A program made the position numbers and the translations under genes. 64,000 nt of DNA from Bacteroidota bacterium (lineage in GTDB: Bacteria > Bacteroidota > Bacteroidia > AKYH767-A > OLB10): positions 1-64,000 of the forward strand of contig JADJOZ010000033.1 in assembly GCA_016713525.1 (NCBI GenBank). Direction: 5' to 3'. Position 1 is the first letter of the stretch. Each line of letters starts with the position of its first letter. The notes under the pieces were generated by a model. The model made no database searches. It saw only the letters and a program-made list of their open reading frames with translations, and was not told the DNA's origin. This document shows, in pieces, positions 53,079 through 63,396 of the stretch.

Positions 53079-54652
53079 ATGAATGCAGAAATTACCGGTG
53101 TCATTGTCATGTTCGCCATTACGGTGTTACTTGCTGTACCGCTCGGAAAATATATAGCAGCTGTTTTTAAAGGAGAGAAAACTATTCTTGATTTCATAGC
53201 TCCATTTGAAAGATTTGTTTATCGGATTTGTGGTATTGATGTCACAAAAGAAATGAACTGGAAACACACATGTTAGCAATGCTTGCCATGAATATGTTAT
53301 GGTTTGTATATGCGTTTGTGATGCTGATTTCACAAGGTAGTTTATTCCTGAATCCGGATGGAAATCCTTCCATGACACCTGATTTAAGTTTCAATACCGC
53401 AATAAGCTTCATGGTGAATTGCAATTTGCAACACTATTCGGGCGAATCGGGATTAACCTATCTGACACAATTAGCGGTTATCACATTTTTGCAATTTGTT
53501 TCTGCGGCAACCGGAATTGCAGCCCTGATAGTAGTGTTTAATGCCATGCGTGAAAAGGTTACAGATCGATTGGGGAACTTCTTCGATATTTTTACAAAAA
53601 CTATTACCCGAATCCTCTTGCCAATATCTATAATCATTGCAATTATTCTGGCATTCAATGGTTCTGCTGCAAGTTTTGAAGGGAAAGATACAATTACAAC
53701 TCTGCAAGGAGATACTGTACAGGTGTCGCGAGGCCCTGCAGCCGGGATGATTGCAATAAAACATCTTGGAACAAATGGAGGAGGTTGGTTCGGAGTTAAT
53801 TCAGCCCATCCTCTTGAAAATCCCAATTATTTTACCAATATGGTTGAGATGATTGCACAGGTATTGATTCCTTTAGCAATGATTTTTGCTCTTGGTTATT
53901 TTCTCAACCGAAAACGTTTATCGTGGATAATTTTGGGGTGATGACTGCCGGAATGCTCACATTATTAATTCCAACAATGGTATCAGAAATAAATGGAAAT
54001 CCGGTTATTTCTGAAATGGGAATTGATCAGAGTTCAGGAAGTATGGAAGGGAAGGAGGTTCGTTTTGGCGCAGCAGCTTCTGCTTATTGGAGTATTGTAA
54101 CAACTATTATTTCTACCGGATCGGTAAATTCCATGCATGATAGTTCGATGCCCGTTTCCGGTGCAATGCAATTGTTGGGAATGATGACGAATGCTTTTTA
54201 TGGTGGCTGTGGAGTTGGGATTTTAAATTACTATGTATTTATAATAATTGCTGTTTTTATTTCCGGATTAATGGTAGGTCGTACACCCGAGTTTTTGGGT
54301 CGGAAAATAGAAGCACGCGAGATGAAAATTGCTTCTATGGTTGCATTACTTCATCCCTTCCTGATTCTTTCAGGAACAGCACTGGCATCATGACGATAAT
54401 AATATCTTCTGGAATATCACCACCGGATTTGTATTAATCTTAGGCAGATTCTTACCAATTATTGGCCCTGTGGCCATTGCCGGTATCTTAGCCAGGAAAA
54501 AGTACATTCCTGAATCAGCAGGAACACTAAGAACCGATACCGCAACTTTTGGATTTATGACTTATGCAGTAATAATGATACTTGCTGCACTGGCATTTTT
54601 CCCTGCCCTGGCGCTGGGACCGTTGGCTGAATTTTTTTCGTTATATAATTAA
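53079..54652 (+). CDS. kdpA: KdpA, K+-translocating subunit; frameshifted and missing about 40 codons
   Basis: KdpA is the channel-like subunit of the high-affinity K+ pump. Start ATG 53079 (MNAEITGVIVMFAIT). Intact pieces: 53079-53276, 53270-53941, 53923-54393, 54470-54652, in the right order. Selectivity-filter regions seen: NCNLQHYSGESG (first), KHLGTNGGGWFGVNS (second) and NAFYGGCGVG (third). The conserved block between ILSGTALAS and NIFWNITTG, normally about 40 residues with the fourth filter (NNGSxFxG), is absent: the sequence passes directly from GGCATCA at 54385-54390 to GACGATAAT. The end ALGPLAEFFSLYN is normal. Without the fourth filter the pump could not work, so this is either a deletion or an assembly fault. 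Confidence 0.85.
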
Positions 54653-54679
54653 TTGAACCGTTTTAAATACAAATACATT

Positions 54680-56728
54680 ATGTCATCTGTCAGAAAGGAA
54701 GTACAAGCCATGAAATTGTTTGATAAAAAACTGGTTTCTGAAGCACTGGCAATCCGTTGTAAAGCTGCATCCTAAATTTATGGTGAAGAACCCGGTTATG
54801 TTTACTGTGGAAATAGGAACACTGGTTATGCTGTTTGTTTGTATCTGGATTTTAGCAGGCGAGCAATCGCAGGGAAGTTTTACGTATAACTTAATTATTT
54901 TTCTTGTATTATTACTTACTTTATTATTTGCCAATTTTGCAGAAGCCGTTGCTGAAGCAAGGGAAAGGCACAAGCTGAGTCACTCCGTAAAACAAGAGAA
55001 GAAACTCCTGCGAAGTTATTTCAATCGGGAGGAATCAAAATGATAAGTTCCGCACAACTTAAGAAGGGCGATGTTTTTGTTTGCGATGCAGGTGACATCA
55101 TCGCACTGGATGGCGAAATAATTGAAGGAATCGCTACTATTGATGAATCGGCTATAACAGGTGAATCGGCTCCGGTTATTCGTGAAGCAGGAGGTGATAA
55201 ATCGAGCGTAACCGGTGGCACTAAAGTGTTATCAGATAAAATTAAAGTTCAGGTAACTGTTGAACCTGGTGAATCTTTTTAGATAAAATGATTTCACTTG
55301 TTGAAGGTGCCAGCAGACAAAAAACTCCGAATGAAATTGCACTTACAATTCTATTAGCTGCCTTCACACTGGTGTTTATTATTGTTTGTGTAACACTTAA
55401 ACCCTTTGCTGATTATGCCAATACACCAATCACTATTGCTGCATATATTTCTCTGTTTGTATGTCTGATTCCTACAACTATTGGGGCTTGCTCTCTGCAA
55501 TTGGAATAGCAGGAATGGACAGAGCACTTCGGGCGAATGTAATAACCAAATCCGGAAAGGCTGTTGAGACTGCCGGCGATATCGATGTGCTACTACTTGA
55601 TAAAACAGGAACTATCACTATAGGAAATCGCAAAGCGACACACTTTTTCCTGTTGCTGGTTATGATAATGATAAATTTATTGCGAACTGCGTCTTGTCTT
55701 CACTCTCAGATGAAACGCCTGAGGGTAAATCAATTGTAGAACTTGCTAAACAATCAGGTTCCAAATCGCACCCGGCTGATACCCTCATTAAAGATGCGCG
55801 ATTTATAAAGTTTGCTGCTGAAACCAGAACCAGTGGAGTTGATCTCGCAAATGGAATTCGTATACGTAAAGGAGCATTTGATGCAATAAAAAATATTTCT
55901 CAGAAGGCAGGATTTGTTTTTCCTGATGAAACAGAGAAGAATGTCAAAGAAATTTCTAGTAATGGAGGAACACCTCTGGTGGTGTCTGAAAACGATAAGG
56001 TAATTGGTGTCATTGAACTTCAGGATATAATTAAACCAGGTATCAGTGAACGATTCGACAGATTACGAAAAATGGGAATCAAAACCGTTATGGTTACCGG
56101 CGATAATCCTTTAACTGCAAAATTTATTGCTGAGAAAGCAGGTGTTGATGATTTCATTGCTGAAGCCAAACCTGAAGATAAAATGAATTACATTAAGAAG
56201 GAACAGGCCGAAGGAAGATTGGTTGCAATGATGGGAGATGGTACTAACGATGCACCTGCACTTGCTCAGGCTGATGTTGGGGTGGCAATGAACAGTGGTA
56301 CTCAGGCTGCTAAAGAGGCCGGCAATATGGTTGATTTAGATAATGACCCAACTAAATTAATTGAAGTAGTAGAAATTGGTAAGCAATTGCTGATTACCAG
56401 AGGTACACTCACAACATTCTCAATTGCTAATGATGTAGCAAAATATTTTGCAATTGTTCCAGCCTTATTTATTGCTGCTATTCCTGCCTTGCAAGGACTT
56501 AATATTATGAAATTGCATAGTCCTGAAAGCGCCATATTGTCTGCTGTAATTTTCAATGCTATTATAATTCCAATTTTAATCCCTCTGGCTCTGAGAGGCG
56601 TTAAATACAAACCAATTGGAGCAAGTGCACTGCTGCAAAGGAATTTATTAATATATGGTATTGGTGGTTTGCTGATTCCTTTTGTAGGAATTAAATTACT
56701 TGACTTGGCTGTAGGAATATTCTTTTAA
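54680..56728 (+). CDS. kdpB: KdpB, P-type ATPase subunit, several frameshifts
   Basis: KdpB is the catalytic subunit of the Kdp K+ pump. ATG 54680 starts ...LFDKKLVSEAL, and frame-corrected pieces follow: NPVMFTVEIGTLV; the A-domain IDESAITGESAPVIRE (TGES motif intact); SLFVCLIPTTIG with the membrane helix 4 region; phosphorylation site LLLDKTGTITIGNR; nucleotide-binding and hinge VMVTGDNPLTA, and MMGDGTNDAPALAQADVGVAM. The frame is clean from about 55694 to the stop at 56728. Four indels lie at about 54750, 54960, 55280 and 55490. No large segment is missing. All catalytic residues are present, so the intact gene would be functional. Confidence 0.88.
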
Positions 56729-56749
56729 TTAATTACAAAAATTAACATT

Positions 56750-57306
56750 ATGAAAACATATATTCTACCATCGTTAAAACTAACTGTTGCTCTTATCATT
56801 CTCTGTTCAGCTTTATATCCTTTACTGATAGCAGGTGTTGCAAGAATGACTCCTGGTGGAGGCAATGGCGTAATTATCTCTCAGAATGGAAAAATACTTG
56901 GGTATGAAAATATTGGTCAGAAGTTTACTGATCCAAAATATTTTTGAAGGCCATCAGCAGTTGATTACAATGCTGCCGGATCTTGTGGTAGCAACAAAGG
57001 ACCTTCCAACCCAGATTATCTGGTTGTAGTACAGGCTCGTATTGATACATTTATGGTATACCATCCGGGTATTTCCAAATCACAAATACCTGCCGATTTG
57101 GTGACGGCATCCGAAGTGGACTGGATCCGAACATCTCAGTAAATGCTGCAAAAGTTCAGGTTAAACGAATTGCGACTAACAGAAACATTAGTGAAAAAAT
57201 TTTAAATGAGCTTATAGCTGAATGTACTGAAACGGTGTTTCTTGGTTTATTTGGACCTGACAAAATTAATGTACTTAAATTGAACATAAAATTAGATCAA
57301 TTATAA
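56750..57306 (+). CDS. kdpC: KdpC, K+-transporting ATPase subunit C; internal TGA and frameshift
   Basis: KdpC stabilises the KdpAB complex. ATG 56750 gives an N-terminal membrane helix (LKLTVALIILCSALYPLLIAGVA) and GKILGYENIGQKFTDPKYF. The next codon is TGA at 56945-56947 where the family has the Trp of 'YFWxRPSA'; the frame then continues RPSAVDYNAAGSCGSNKGPSNP. A further one-base shift near 57113 leads to GLDPNISVNAAKVQVKRIA and the end at 57304-57306. TGG to TGA looks like a base error, since the surrounding residues are conserved. Confidence 0.82.
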
Positions 57307-57317
57307 TAACTGAAAAC

Positions 57318-58394
57318 ATGAAACAAATACTCACTGGAATATTGTTGCTGGCTACATCTTTAACCAATGCTCAAATTGATACATCTAAAGCAAGTTTGAT
57401 GTTGTCAGGTTATGTAGAAGCTTATTATAGCTTTGATTTGAATGAACCGGAAAATCATTCCCGACCATCATTTATTTATAGTCACAACAGGCATAATGAA
57501 TTTAATCTGAATCTAGGATTTATAAAAGCTTCATATTTAACTGACAAGGTACGGGCAAACTTCGCTTTGGCAAGCGGAACATATATGAATGCAAATTATG
57601 CTTCTGAAACGGGAGTGTTAAAGAGCATTTATGAAGCAAATGCCGGATTCAAAATCTCCAAAAATAAAAATCTGTGGGTTGATGCAGGAGTTTTTGCATC
57701 ACATATTGGCTTTGAAAGTGCCATATCCAAGGATTGCAGAGTGCTGACAAGGAGCATTCTTGCTGAAAACTCCCCATATTTTGAAAGTGGAGCAAAGATA
57801 TCTTATACAACAGATAATAGTAAATGGTTTTTAAGTGGTCTTGTACTTAATGGATGGCAGCGAATACAACGGCCTGATGCGAATAATTCGCCTGCCTTTG
57901 GAACACAATTTACGTATACCCCTAATTCCAAAATTACCTTAAACTATAGTACATTTTTAGGCAATGATAAACCGGATACTTCCAAACAAATGAGGTACTT
58001 TAATAATTTGTATGGATTGTTTCAAATCACGGATAATTTTCATCTTACTGCCGGATTTGATTATGGAATGGAAGAAGAATCAGCAGCAAGCAACGACTTC
58101 AACACCTGGTACAGTCCGGTAATTATTGTACAGTTTAAACTTAACAACCAGTGGACTATTGCAGGCAGAGGGGAATATTATGTTGATGATAATGGTGTCA
58201 TTATAGCAACCGGTACTGAAAATGGATTCCAAACAACAGGTTTTTCCCTGAATGTCGATTATAAAATTCGGGATAATGCTGTATGGAGAATTGAGGGGCG
58301 TTCGCTAAACAGCAAAGACAAAATATTCATTAATGATGATACACCCGGAAATAATAGTACATTTGTTACTACTTCGATTGCAATTTCATTCTAA
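57318..58394 (+). CDS. Outer-membrane porin of the kdp operon
   Basis: 358 residues with signal peptide MKQILTGILLLATSLTNAQ. The mature part is a beta-barrel of the porin-2 type (BBP2-like): SLMLSGYVEAYYSFDLNEP, HNEFNLNLGFIKASYL, then periplasmic-turn and strand repeats up to the C-terminal ...TFVTTSIAISF with a terminal Phe, required for barrel assembly. A porin between kdpC and kdpD is a regular feature of Bacteroidota kdp operons and presumably brings K+ through the outer membrane. Its frame is intact. The stop overlaps the KdpD start by one base. Confidence 0.8.
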   Translation: MKQILTGILLLATSLTNAQIDTSKASLMLSGYVEAYYSFDLNEPENHSRPSFIYSHNRHNEFNLNLGFIKASYLTDKVRANFALASGTYMNANYASETGVLKSIYEANAGFKISKNKNLWVDAGVFASHIGFESAISKDCRVLTRSILAENSPYFESGAKISYTTDNSKWFLSGLVLNGWQRIQRPDANNSPAFGTQFTYTPNSKITLNYSTFLGNDKPDTSKQMRYFNNLYGLFQITDNFHLTAGFDYGMEEESAASNDFNTWYSPVIIVQFKLNNQWTIAGRGEYYVDDNGVIIATGTENGFQTTGFSLNVDYKIRDNAVWRIEGRSLNSKDKIFINDDTPGNNSTFVTTSIAISF

Positions 58395-59518
58395 TGACAG
58401 AGAAAGATAAAGCTGTTGAACATTTTCTGGATTTAATTAAAAAATCAAGAAAACGGAAGTTCAAAATTTACATTGGTATGAGCGCCGGTGTCGGAAAATC
58501 ATTCCGCATGCTACAGGAAGCACATACTCTTTTAAAAAATGGCATTGATGTAAAAATTGGATTTATTGAAACACATGGCCGTCAGGAAACTGAAGCTCTG
58601 GTAGCCGGTTTACCGGTTGTTCCCCGACAACAAATATTTTACAAAGGGAAACAACTTGAAGAAATGGATGTTCAGGCCATTATTAATCTTCGTCCTGAAG
58701 TTGTAATTGTAGATGAACTTGCCCATACTAATATTGAAGGTAGTAAAAATGAAAAGCGTTGGCAGGACGTTATGGATATTCTTGCGGCTGGCATAAATGT
58801 TATTTCAGCAGTAAACATTCAACACATTGAAAGTTTGAATGAAGAAGTAAAGGATATAACCGGAGTTGAAGTAAAAGAAAGAGTTCCCGACAGTGTATTG
58901 AGTCAGGCGGATGAGGTTGTGAATATTGATCTTACAGCAGGAGAACTGATTGATCGCCTGAAGGAAGGTAAAATTTATGATGCTGAAAAAGTAGAGACCG
59001 CATTAAAGAATTTCTTTAAAAGTGACCACATTCTTCAATTGAGAGAACTCGCGTTGAAAGAGGTTGCTTCCCAGGTAGAGAGAAAAGTTGAATCTGAAGT
59101 TACCAAACCCAATGCTCTAAGACATGAACGTTTCCTGGCATGTATCAGCAGCAACGAGAAAATGGCCCGTACTGTAATCCGAAAAACATCCAGGTTAGCT
59201 AACTATTATAACAGCAAATGGTATGTACTGTATGTTCAAACTCCAAATGAAGGTGTCGATAAAATTCAATTAGATAAACAGAGACATTTAATTAATAATT
59301 TTAAATTGGCCACGGAATTAGGAGCTGAAATTATTAAAGTAGAAAGTTCTTCAGTAGCAAAGGCTATTATTGTGCAAGCGACAGATAGGAAAATTACCAC
59401 CATTTGCGTTGGCAAGCCACATTTGAATCTCTTTAAAATTATTCTTTCAACAAATGTTTTTAATGAACTCTTAAAAAGTCTTTCATCAAACGATATTGAC
59501 CTTGTAATATTATCATAA
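58394..59518 (+). CDS. kdpD: KdpD-like sensor, N-terminal domain only
   Basis: 374 residues, corresponding only to the cytoplasmic N-terminal half of E. coli KdpD. The KdpD domain (about 18-225) has Walker A GMSAGVGKSF and Walker B VVIVDELAHTN, with EKRWQDVMDILAAGINVISAVNIQHIESLN after it. A USP-like domain follows (about 250-374), ERFLACISSNEKMARTVIRKTSRLA. No membrane helices or kinase domain: the kinase is a separate gene downstream, an arrangement common in this phylum. It likely senses c-di-AMP or ions and controls that kinase. The next ATG follows its stop directly. Confidence 0.85.
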   Translation: MTEKDKAVEHFLDLIKKSRKRKFKIYIGMSAGVGKSFRMLQEAHTLLKNGIDVKIGFIETHGRQETEALVAGLPVVPRQQIFYKGKQLEEMDVQAIINLRPEVVIVDELAHTNIEGSKNEKRWQDVMDILAAGINVISAVNIQHIESLNEEVKDITGVEVKERVPDSVLSQADEVVNIDLTAGELIDRLKEGKIYDAEKVETALKNFFKSDHILQLRELALKEVASQVERKVESEVTKPNALRHERFLACISSNEKMARTVIRKTSRLANYYNSKWYVLYVQTPNEGVDKIQLDKQRHLINNFKLATELGAEIIKVESSSVAKAIIVQATDRKITTICVGKPHLNLFKIILSTNVFNELLKSLSSNDIDLVILS

Positions 59519-61245
59519 ATGAATATCAAAACAAAACTGACATTAGGTGTAGGATTGTTATTTATCCTCATTATTATATTAAGCTTAACAGGAGCATTTA
59601 ATATTCAAGCGCTTAAATCTGATTCAGAGAATATTTTAACAGCTAACTATAAGAGCCTCCAATATTGTACCAACATATTAGCTGCAATGGAAGAAAGACC
59701 AGAGAATTATCTTTTGGTCATGGAGAATAATTTAAGAAATCAGGAGCGCAACATCACAGAAGAGCGAGAAGCTGAGGTTACGGGAGATTTAAGAACGTAT
59801 TTTGATAATTATAAAAGCGGGGCAAAAGAGCAGCATACTTCAGATGGGTTACGTCAAAGTATCTTGAAAATCATGGATATGAACATGAATGCCATCGAGA
59901 TCAAAAGTGATATTGCAAAGGCTACGGCTGATAAAGCAGTTTTTGGATCATGGTCAGTGGCTCGTTATGTTTTATTATAGCATTTTTTTCTGTTGGTAAG
60001 ATTACCTGCAACCATTGCGGGACCTATTAAGGAGCTAACCTCTAGTATAAAGCAAATTGCAGCAGGTAATTATTCGCAAAGGGTAAATTTTGAAGGACAC
60101 AATGAATTTGGTCAGTTGGCTGCTTCATTTAATACTATGGCCAGCAAGCTGGAAGAATATAATAACAGCAATCTTGCCAGATTAATGAAAGAAAAGTTAA
60201 AATTTGAAACACTAATTAATAGAATGCATGACCCTGTTGTTGGTCTCGACGAAAACCTAAAAATAATTTTTGCAAACGAGGAAGCTATTAAAGTTATAGG
60301 CATTTCAGGAGCTGATTTGGTTGGAAAATTTGCACAGGAAATAGCTGTCAGAAACGATTTGGTAAGAACATTGATTCAGGATATCATGTTAGGGGTAAAC
60401 CCTGCAGGACAAAAACAAAACACTATTAAAATAAACAGCGACAAGAAAGAATGTTATTTTGAGAAGGAAATTTTCCCCATTGTTATTACACCGGAAGGCG
60501 AGAAGGAATCGCGAATGATTGGCCATGTAATATTTCTTAGAAACGTAACTTCCTATAAAGAACTTGACTTTGCACGAACGAATTTCATTGCAACAATTTC
60601 TCATGAATTTAAAACACCAATTTCTTCAATTAAATTGAGTCTTCAGATAATAGAGAATGAAAAAATAGGTAAACTTAACAGTGAACAACGAAATTTGATC
60701 GATAGCATTAAAGATGATGCCAATCGTTTGTTAAAAATTACAGGTGAGCTATTAAACATGTCACAGGTTGAAAGTGGGAATATTCACTTAACTATTTTGC
60801 CTTCCGACCCAAAGGAAATGTTAATGTATTCCATAAATGCCACGAAATCACAAGCGGATCAAAAACAAATCAAATTTGATATTGATTGTCCGGAAAATAT
60901 TGCTCAGGTTTTAGCTGATAATGAAAAAACAGCTTGGGTAATTACCAACCTGATATCAAATGCTATCCGGTACTCGTATGATAATTCCACAGTATTGCTC
61001 CGTATTAGTGAATCAGCTACAAAGGTCAGTATTTCAGTTAAGGATACCGGGCAGGGAATAGCACCGGAGTATAAATCTAAAATTTTCGACCGTTACTTCA
61101 GGGTTCCCGGCACTAAAAGGAAGGCACTGGTTTGGGACTCTCCATAAGCAAAGAATTTATGGAAGCACAGGGTGGAACCATACAGGTTGAAAGTGATTTT
61201 GGAGCCGGAAGTACGTTTACAATATCTTTGAATAAAGTTACATAG
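59519..61245 (+). CDS. HAMP-PAS sensor histidine kinase of the kdp system, two frameshifts
   Basis: About 575 residues. Helix 1 (MNIKTKLTLGVGLLFILIIILSLTG), a periplasmic helical domain, a second helix disrupted by an indel near 59960-59990, HAMP (PATIAGPIKELTSSIKQIAAG), a PAS domain (ETLINRMHDPVVGLDENLKIIFANEEA), then the kinase core: H-box FIATISHEFKTPISSIKLS, N-box VITNLISNAIRYS, G1 VKDTGQGIAPEYKSKIFDRYF. After a second indel near 61120 the G2 motif and end follow (SISKEFMEAQGGTIQVESDFGAGSTF, stop at 61243-61245). It should act with the KdpD-like protein to phosphorylate the NtrC-type regulator at 50839. Confidence 0.85.
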
Positions 61246-61430
61246 CAGCAACCATAGTTGCTTTTTCCATGGCATATTTCGGTTATCTTTTTTCAAAGAA
61301 ATTGGTGGCCAAGTTGGCAGACCGGGTAGGCCGATCCAAAATTGGTGTATCGCTTCTGGCGATCCCAGGATAGCACACTTTATTGGTATGTATGCATTTC
61401 AGATACATGTACTGTAATTTATTTTGAAAA
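61246..61430 (+). pseudogene. Remnant of an MHYT-domain membrane protein
   Basis: Directly after the kinase, one frame reads AFSMAYFGYLFSKKLVAKLA and RSKIGVSLLA; after a shift a second frame reads IAHFIGMYAFQIHVL-stop. The 'HFIGM' motif preceded by a basic helix is what MHYT sensor domains carry (a conserved M-H-F/Y-x-G-M). Most of the domain, and any output domain, is missing. I read it as a decayed or truncated gene. Confidence 0.4.
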
Positions 61431-61762
61431 GGAAAACATTTCGAAATAGTAACATCTCATTTTACTACTATTTTATTACCGGCTGTTATGGTACATTTGT
61501 ATTATTAACTTTTCTTGCATGTAATAGTAAATTTATTTTATTTAGTTTTTTAAGTGTAAAGCCTCATTAAAAAAGATAGTTTGGATAAGTTTTAATTACA
61601 AGGAGAATTTTATTCCATAGTACAGATGTACTTTTATGCGATAGTTATTTTGATACCATTGTCCTATTGTAGGATCAGTATTTAACTTGAAACTTTGTAT
61701 CTGTTAACACGCGGTAACCGAAAAGCGGTAAAAGAGTAGGTAATAATTTAATAATTAACATT
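61431..61762 (+). other. 332-base gap, no gene seen
   Basis: AT-rich sequence with no coding-like frame. A short GC-richer patch (61706-61735) holds small inverted repeats but no recognisable RNA or terminator. No good TTTG...TAnnTTTG pair precedes ATG 61763. Confidence 0.4.
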
Positions 61763-63040
61763 ATGAAAAAGATATTATATCTCATTGTTTGTTTGGTTGT
61801 AATCCAGACTAAACTTTATGCTGCCTTTGCTACACTTGAGTACAATCTACCACCACCCCTGGAGGTTATTCAGCGGCCAATTTTAATGTTTGCGGCTCAA
61901 AATTAAAGAACTTTAAAGTATATTACCAATATTGTTCAGTGACGCCCGGATGCGCTCCAGCCAATTTGTGTATTGGAAATGGAAACTACAGGTTTATAGT
62001 AACTCTTTACCGGAATGGCAGTTCAGTGGCTTCTCATACCTTTCAAGCATCCGGTTCGTGGACTTATGATTATTTTAATGGAATAACTGTTACACCCGGG
62101 ACTTATAACGTAGGGGTGGTTTTTCAAAGATCAAATTTACTTTGTTCATGGGTTACTCTAGGTACAGAGTATTCTAATTCCATAATAGTTTCTACATTAC
62201 CACCTGCCCCTGTTATATCAATTTCAGGAAATGCAACTCCTTGTAATACGACCAGTACAACGTTTACTGTTAATGGTAACAATACCGGTTCTGGAACATA
62301 TACCTGGACATCCAGCAATTCTAATTTTCTTATTAATGGTGTTTCCTTTCCGTTAACTACAACATCAAATTCAGCTGTTATTAATGCGACTGTTCCGGCA
62401 GCACCAGCACGATAAGTGTAACACTGAATGGTGTAACAACTCCTTATTGCGGGACGATCAATGTTCCAACAAGAGGAATCAATGCTGTGAGTACTTCATT
62501 AAGTGTGTATGGACCTGATTGTATTCCACCCGGTACATCAGGTAACTTGGTTGCTAATCCGGCTGGATCATCAGGTTACACCTGGCAGGCAAGCACTAAC
62601 TTGGTTAACTGGGGTCCTAATTTCGCTCAAACGAACAGCAATATCAGTATACTTTTTCAGTCTGTCGGCACTTACTATACAAGAGTGCAGCGTAATTTAT
62701 ACGGGTGTATTTCGAATTGGGCTTACCATACTACTTTTTGTACTACATCTAGTAACCAGTGCCGCACTATGTCAAATAATGGAGTGGCAGGATTTCAGGA
62801 GTATGAAATTTTGTTTATCCAAATCCTTCATACAACGATTTTACAATTGAAAATCCCGGCTTTGAATCAAATTACAGTCTGGTAGTATATGATTTACTTG
62901 GTAAGGAAGTTGAGAAAATTTCTGATATCAGCTCTTTCGACAGCAAAGTTTTATTTGGCAGCCAGCTTCAAAAAGGAATTTATACTGTTGTGCTGATGAA
63001 TGAAAGTGAAAGAGCTACGAAAAGGGTTGTTAAGCAGTAA
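61763..63040 (+). pseudogene. T9SS-secreted protein with Ig-like domains, frameshifted
   Basis: ATG 61763 begins a signal peptide (MKKILYLIVCLVVIQTKLYA). After indels near 61845 the frame 61939-62415 encodes beta-sandwich sequence (FIVTLYRNGSSVASHTFQ, ITVTPGTYNVGVVFQRSN, CNTTSTTFTVNGNN), and 62487-62810 a second domain (GSSGYTWQASTNLVNWGPNF). The sorting domain follows in the last frame (YPNPSYNDFTIENPGF, SLVVYDLLGKEVEKI, KGIYTVVLMN, ending RVVKQ-stop at 63038-63040). Three or four indels. It should be exported by the type IX system; a surface adhesin role is possible but not shown. Confidence 0.65.
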
Positions 63041-63396
63041 TAAACCATTGAGGTTAGATTAATATTTTTTTTCCAGGGACTTTTTTATAGTAGAAATTTT
63101 TTAATAAAGTTATCCGGTCGGTGACAATTTGTTACCGGCCGGTTTTCGATTAGGCCTGAGTCTGATTGATATTTCATTAACTTTTGGACATGTAAAATTG
63201 ATTCTGACCACTTAAGTAAATTTGCTTATAAACTTAAATTGCTCGGGATTTTAGGGAATTAGGGTCATTGTTACCAGAATTCTGACAGTATCGTGATTTT
63301 GTTCCGGTAAAAAGTATTACCTTACTCAGGCGAATCTATTATTACCTGATAAGAGGTTCTCTTTTGATTAGAATCTATTACTTAAACCGCATAAAA
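63041..63396 (+). other. 356-base gap with a terminator
   Basis: No gene. The left part contains the strong hairpin at 63114-63146; the rest is AT-rich with no convincing promoter pair. Confidence 0.45.
63114..63146 (+). terminator. Intrinsic terminator after the T9SS gene
   Basis: CCGGTCGGT (63114-63122) pairs with ACCGGCCGG (63134-63142) with one G-T pair, followed by TTTTCG. The stem is notably GC-rich for this region. Confidence 0.65.

Noticed and set aside
53471..53826. Minus-strand open frames opposite kdpA
   Set aside because: The + strand carries well-conserved KdpA; the opposite frames have no recognisable protein.
56945..56947. TGA read as tryptophan (alternative code)
   Set aside because: Many intact genes here end with TGA and encode Trp by TGG; a base error explains the kdpC case better.
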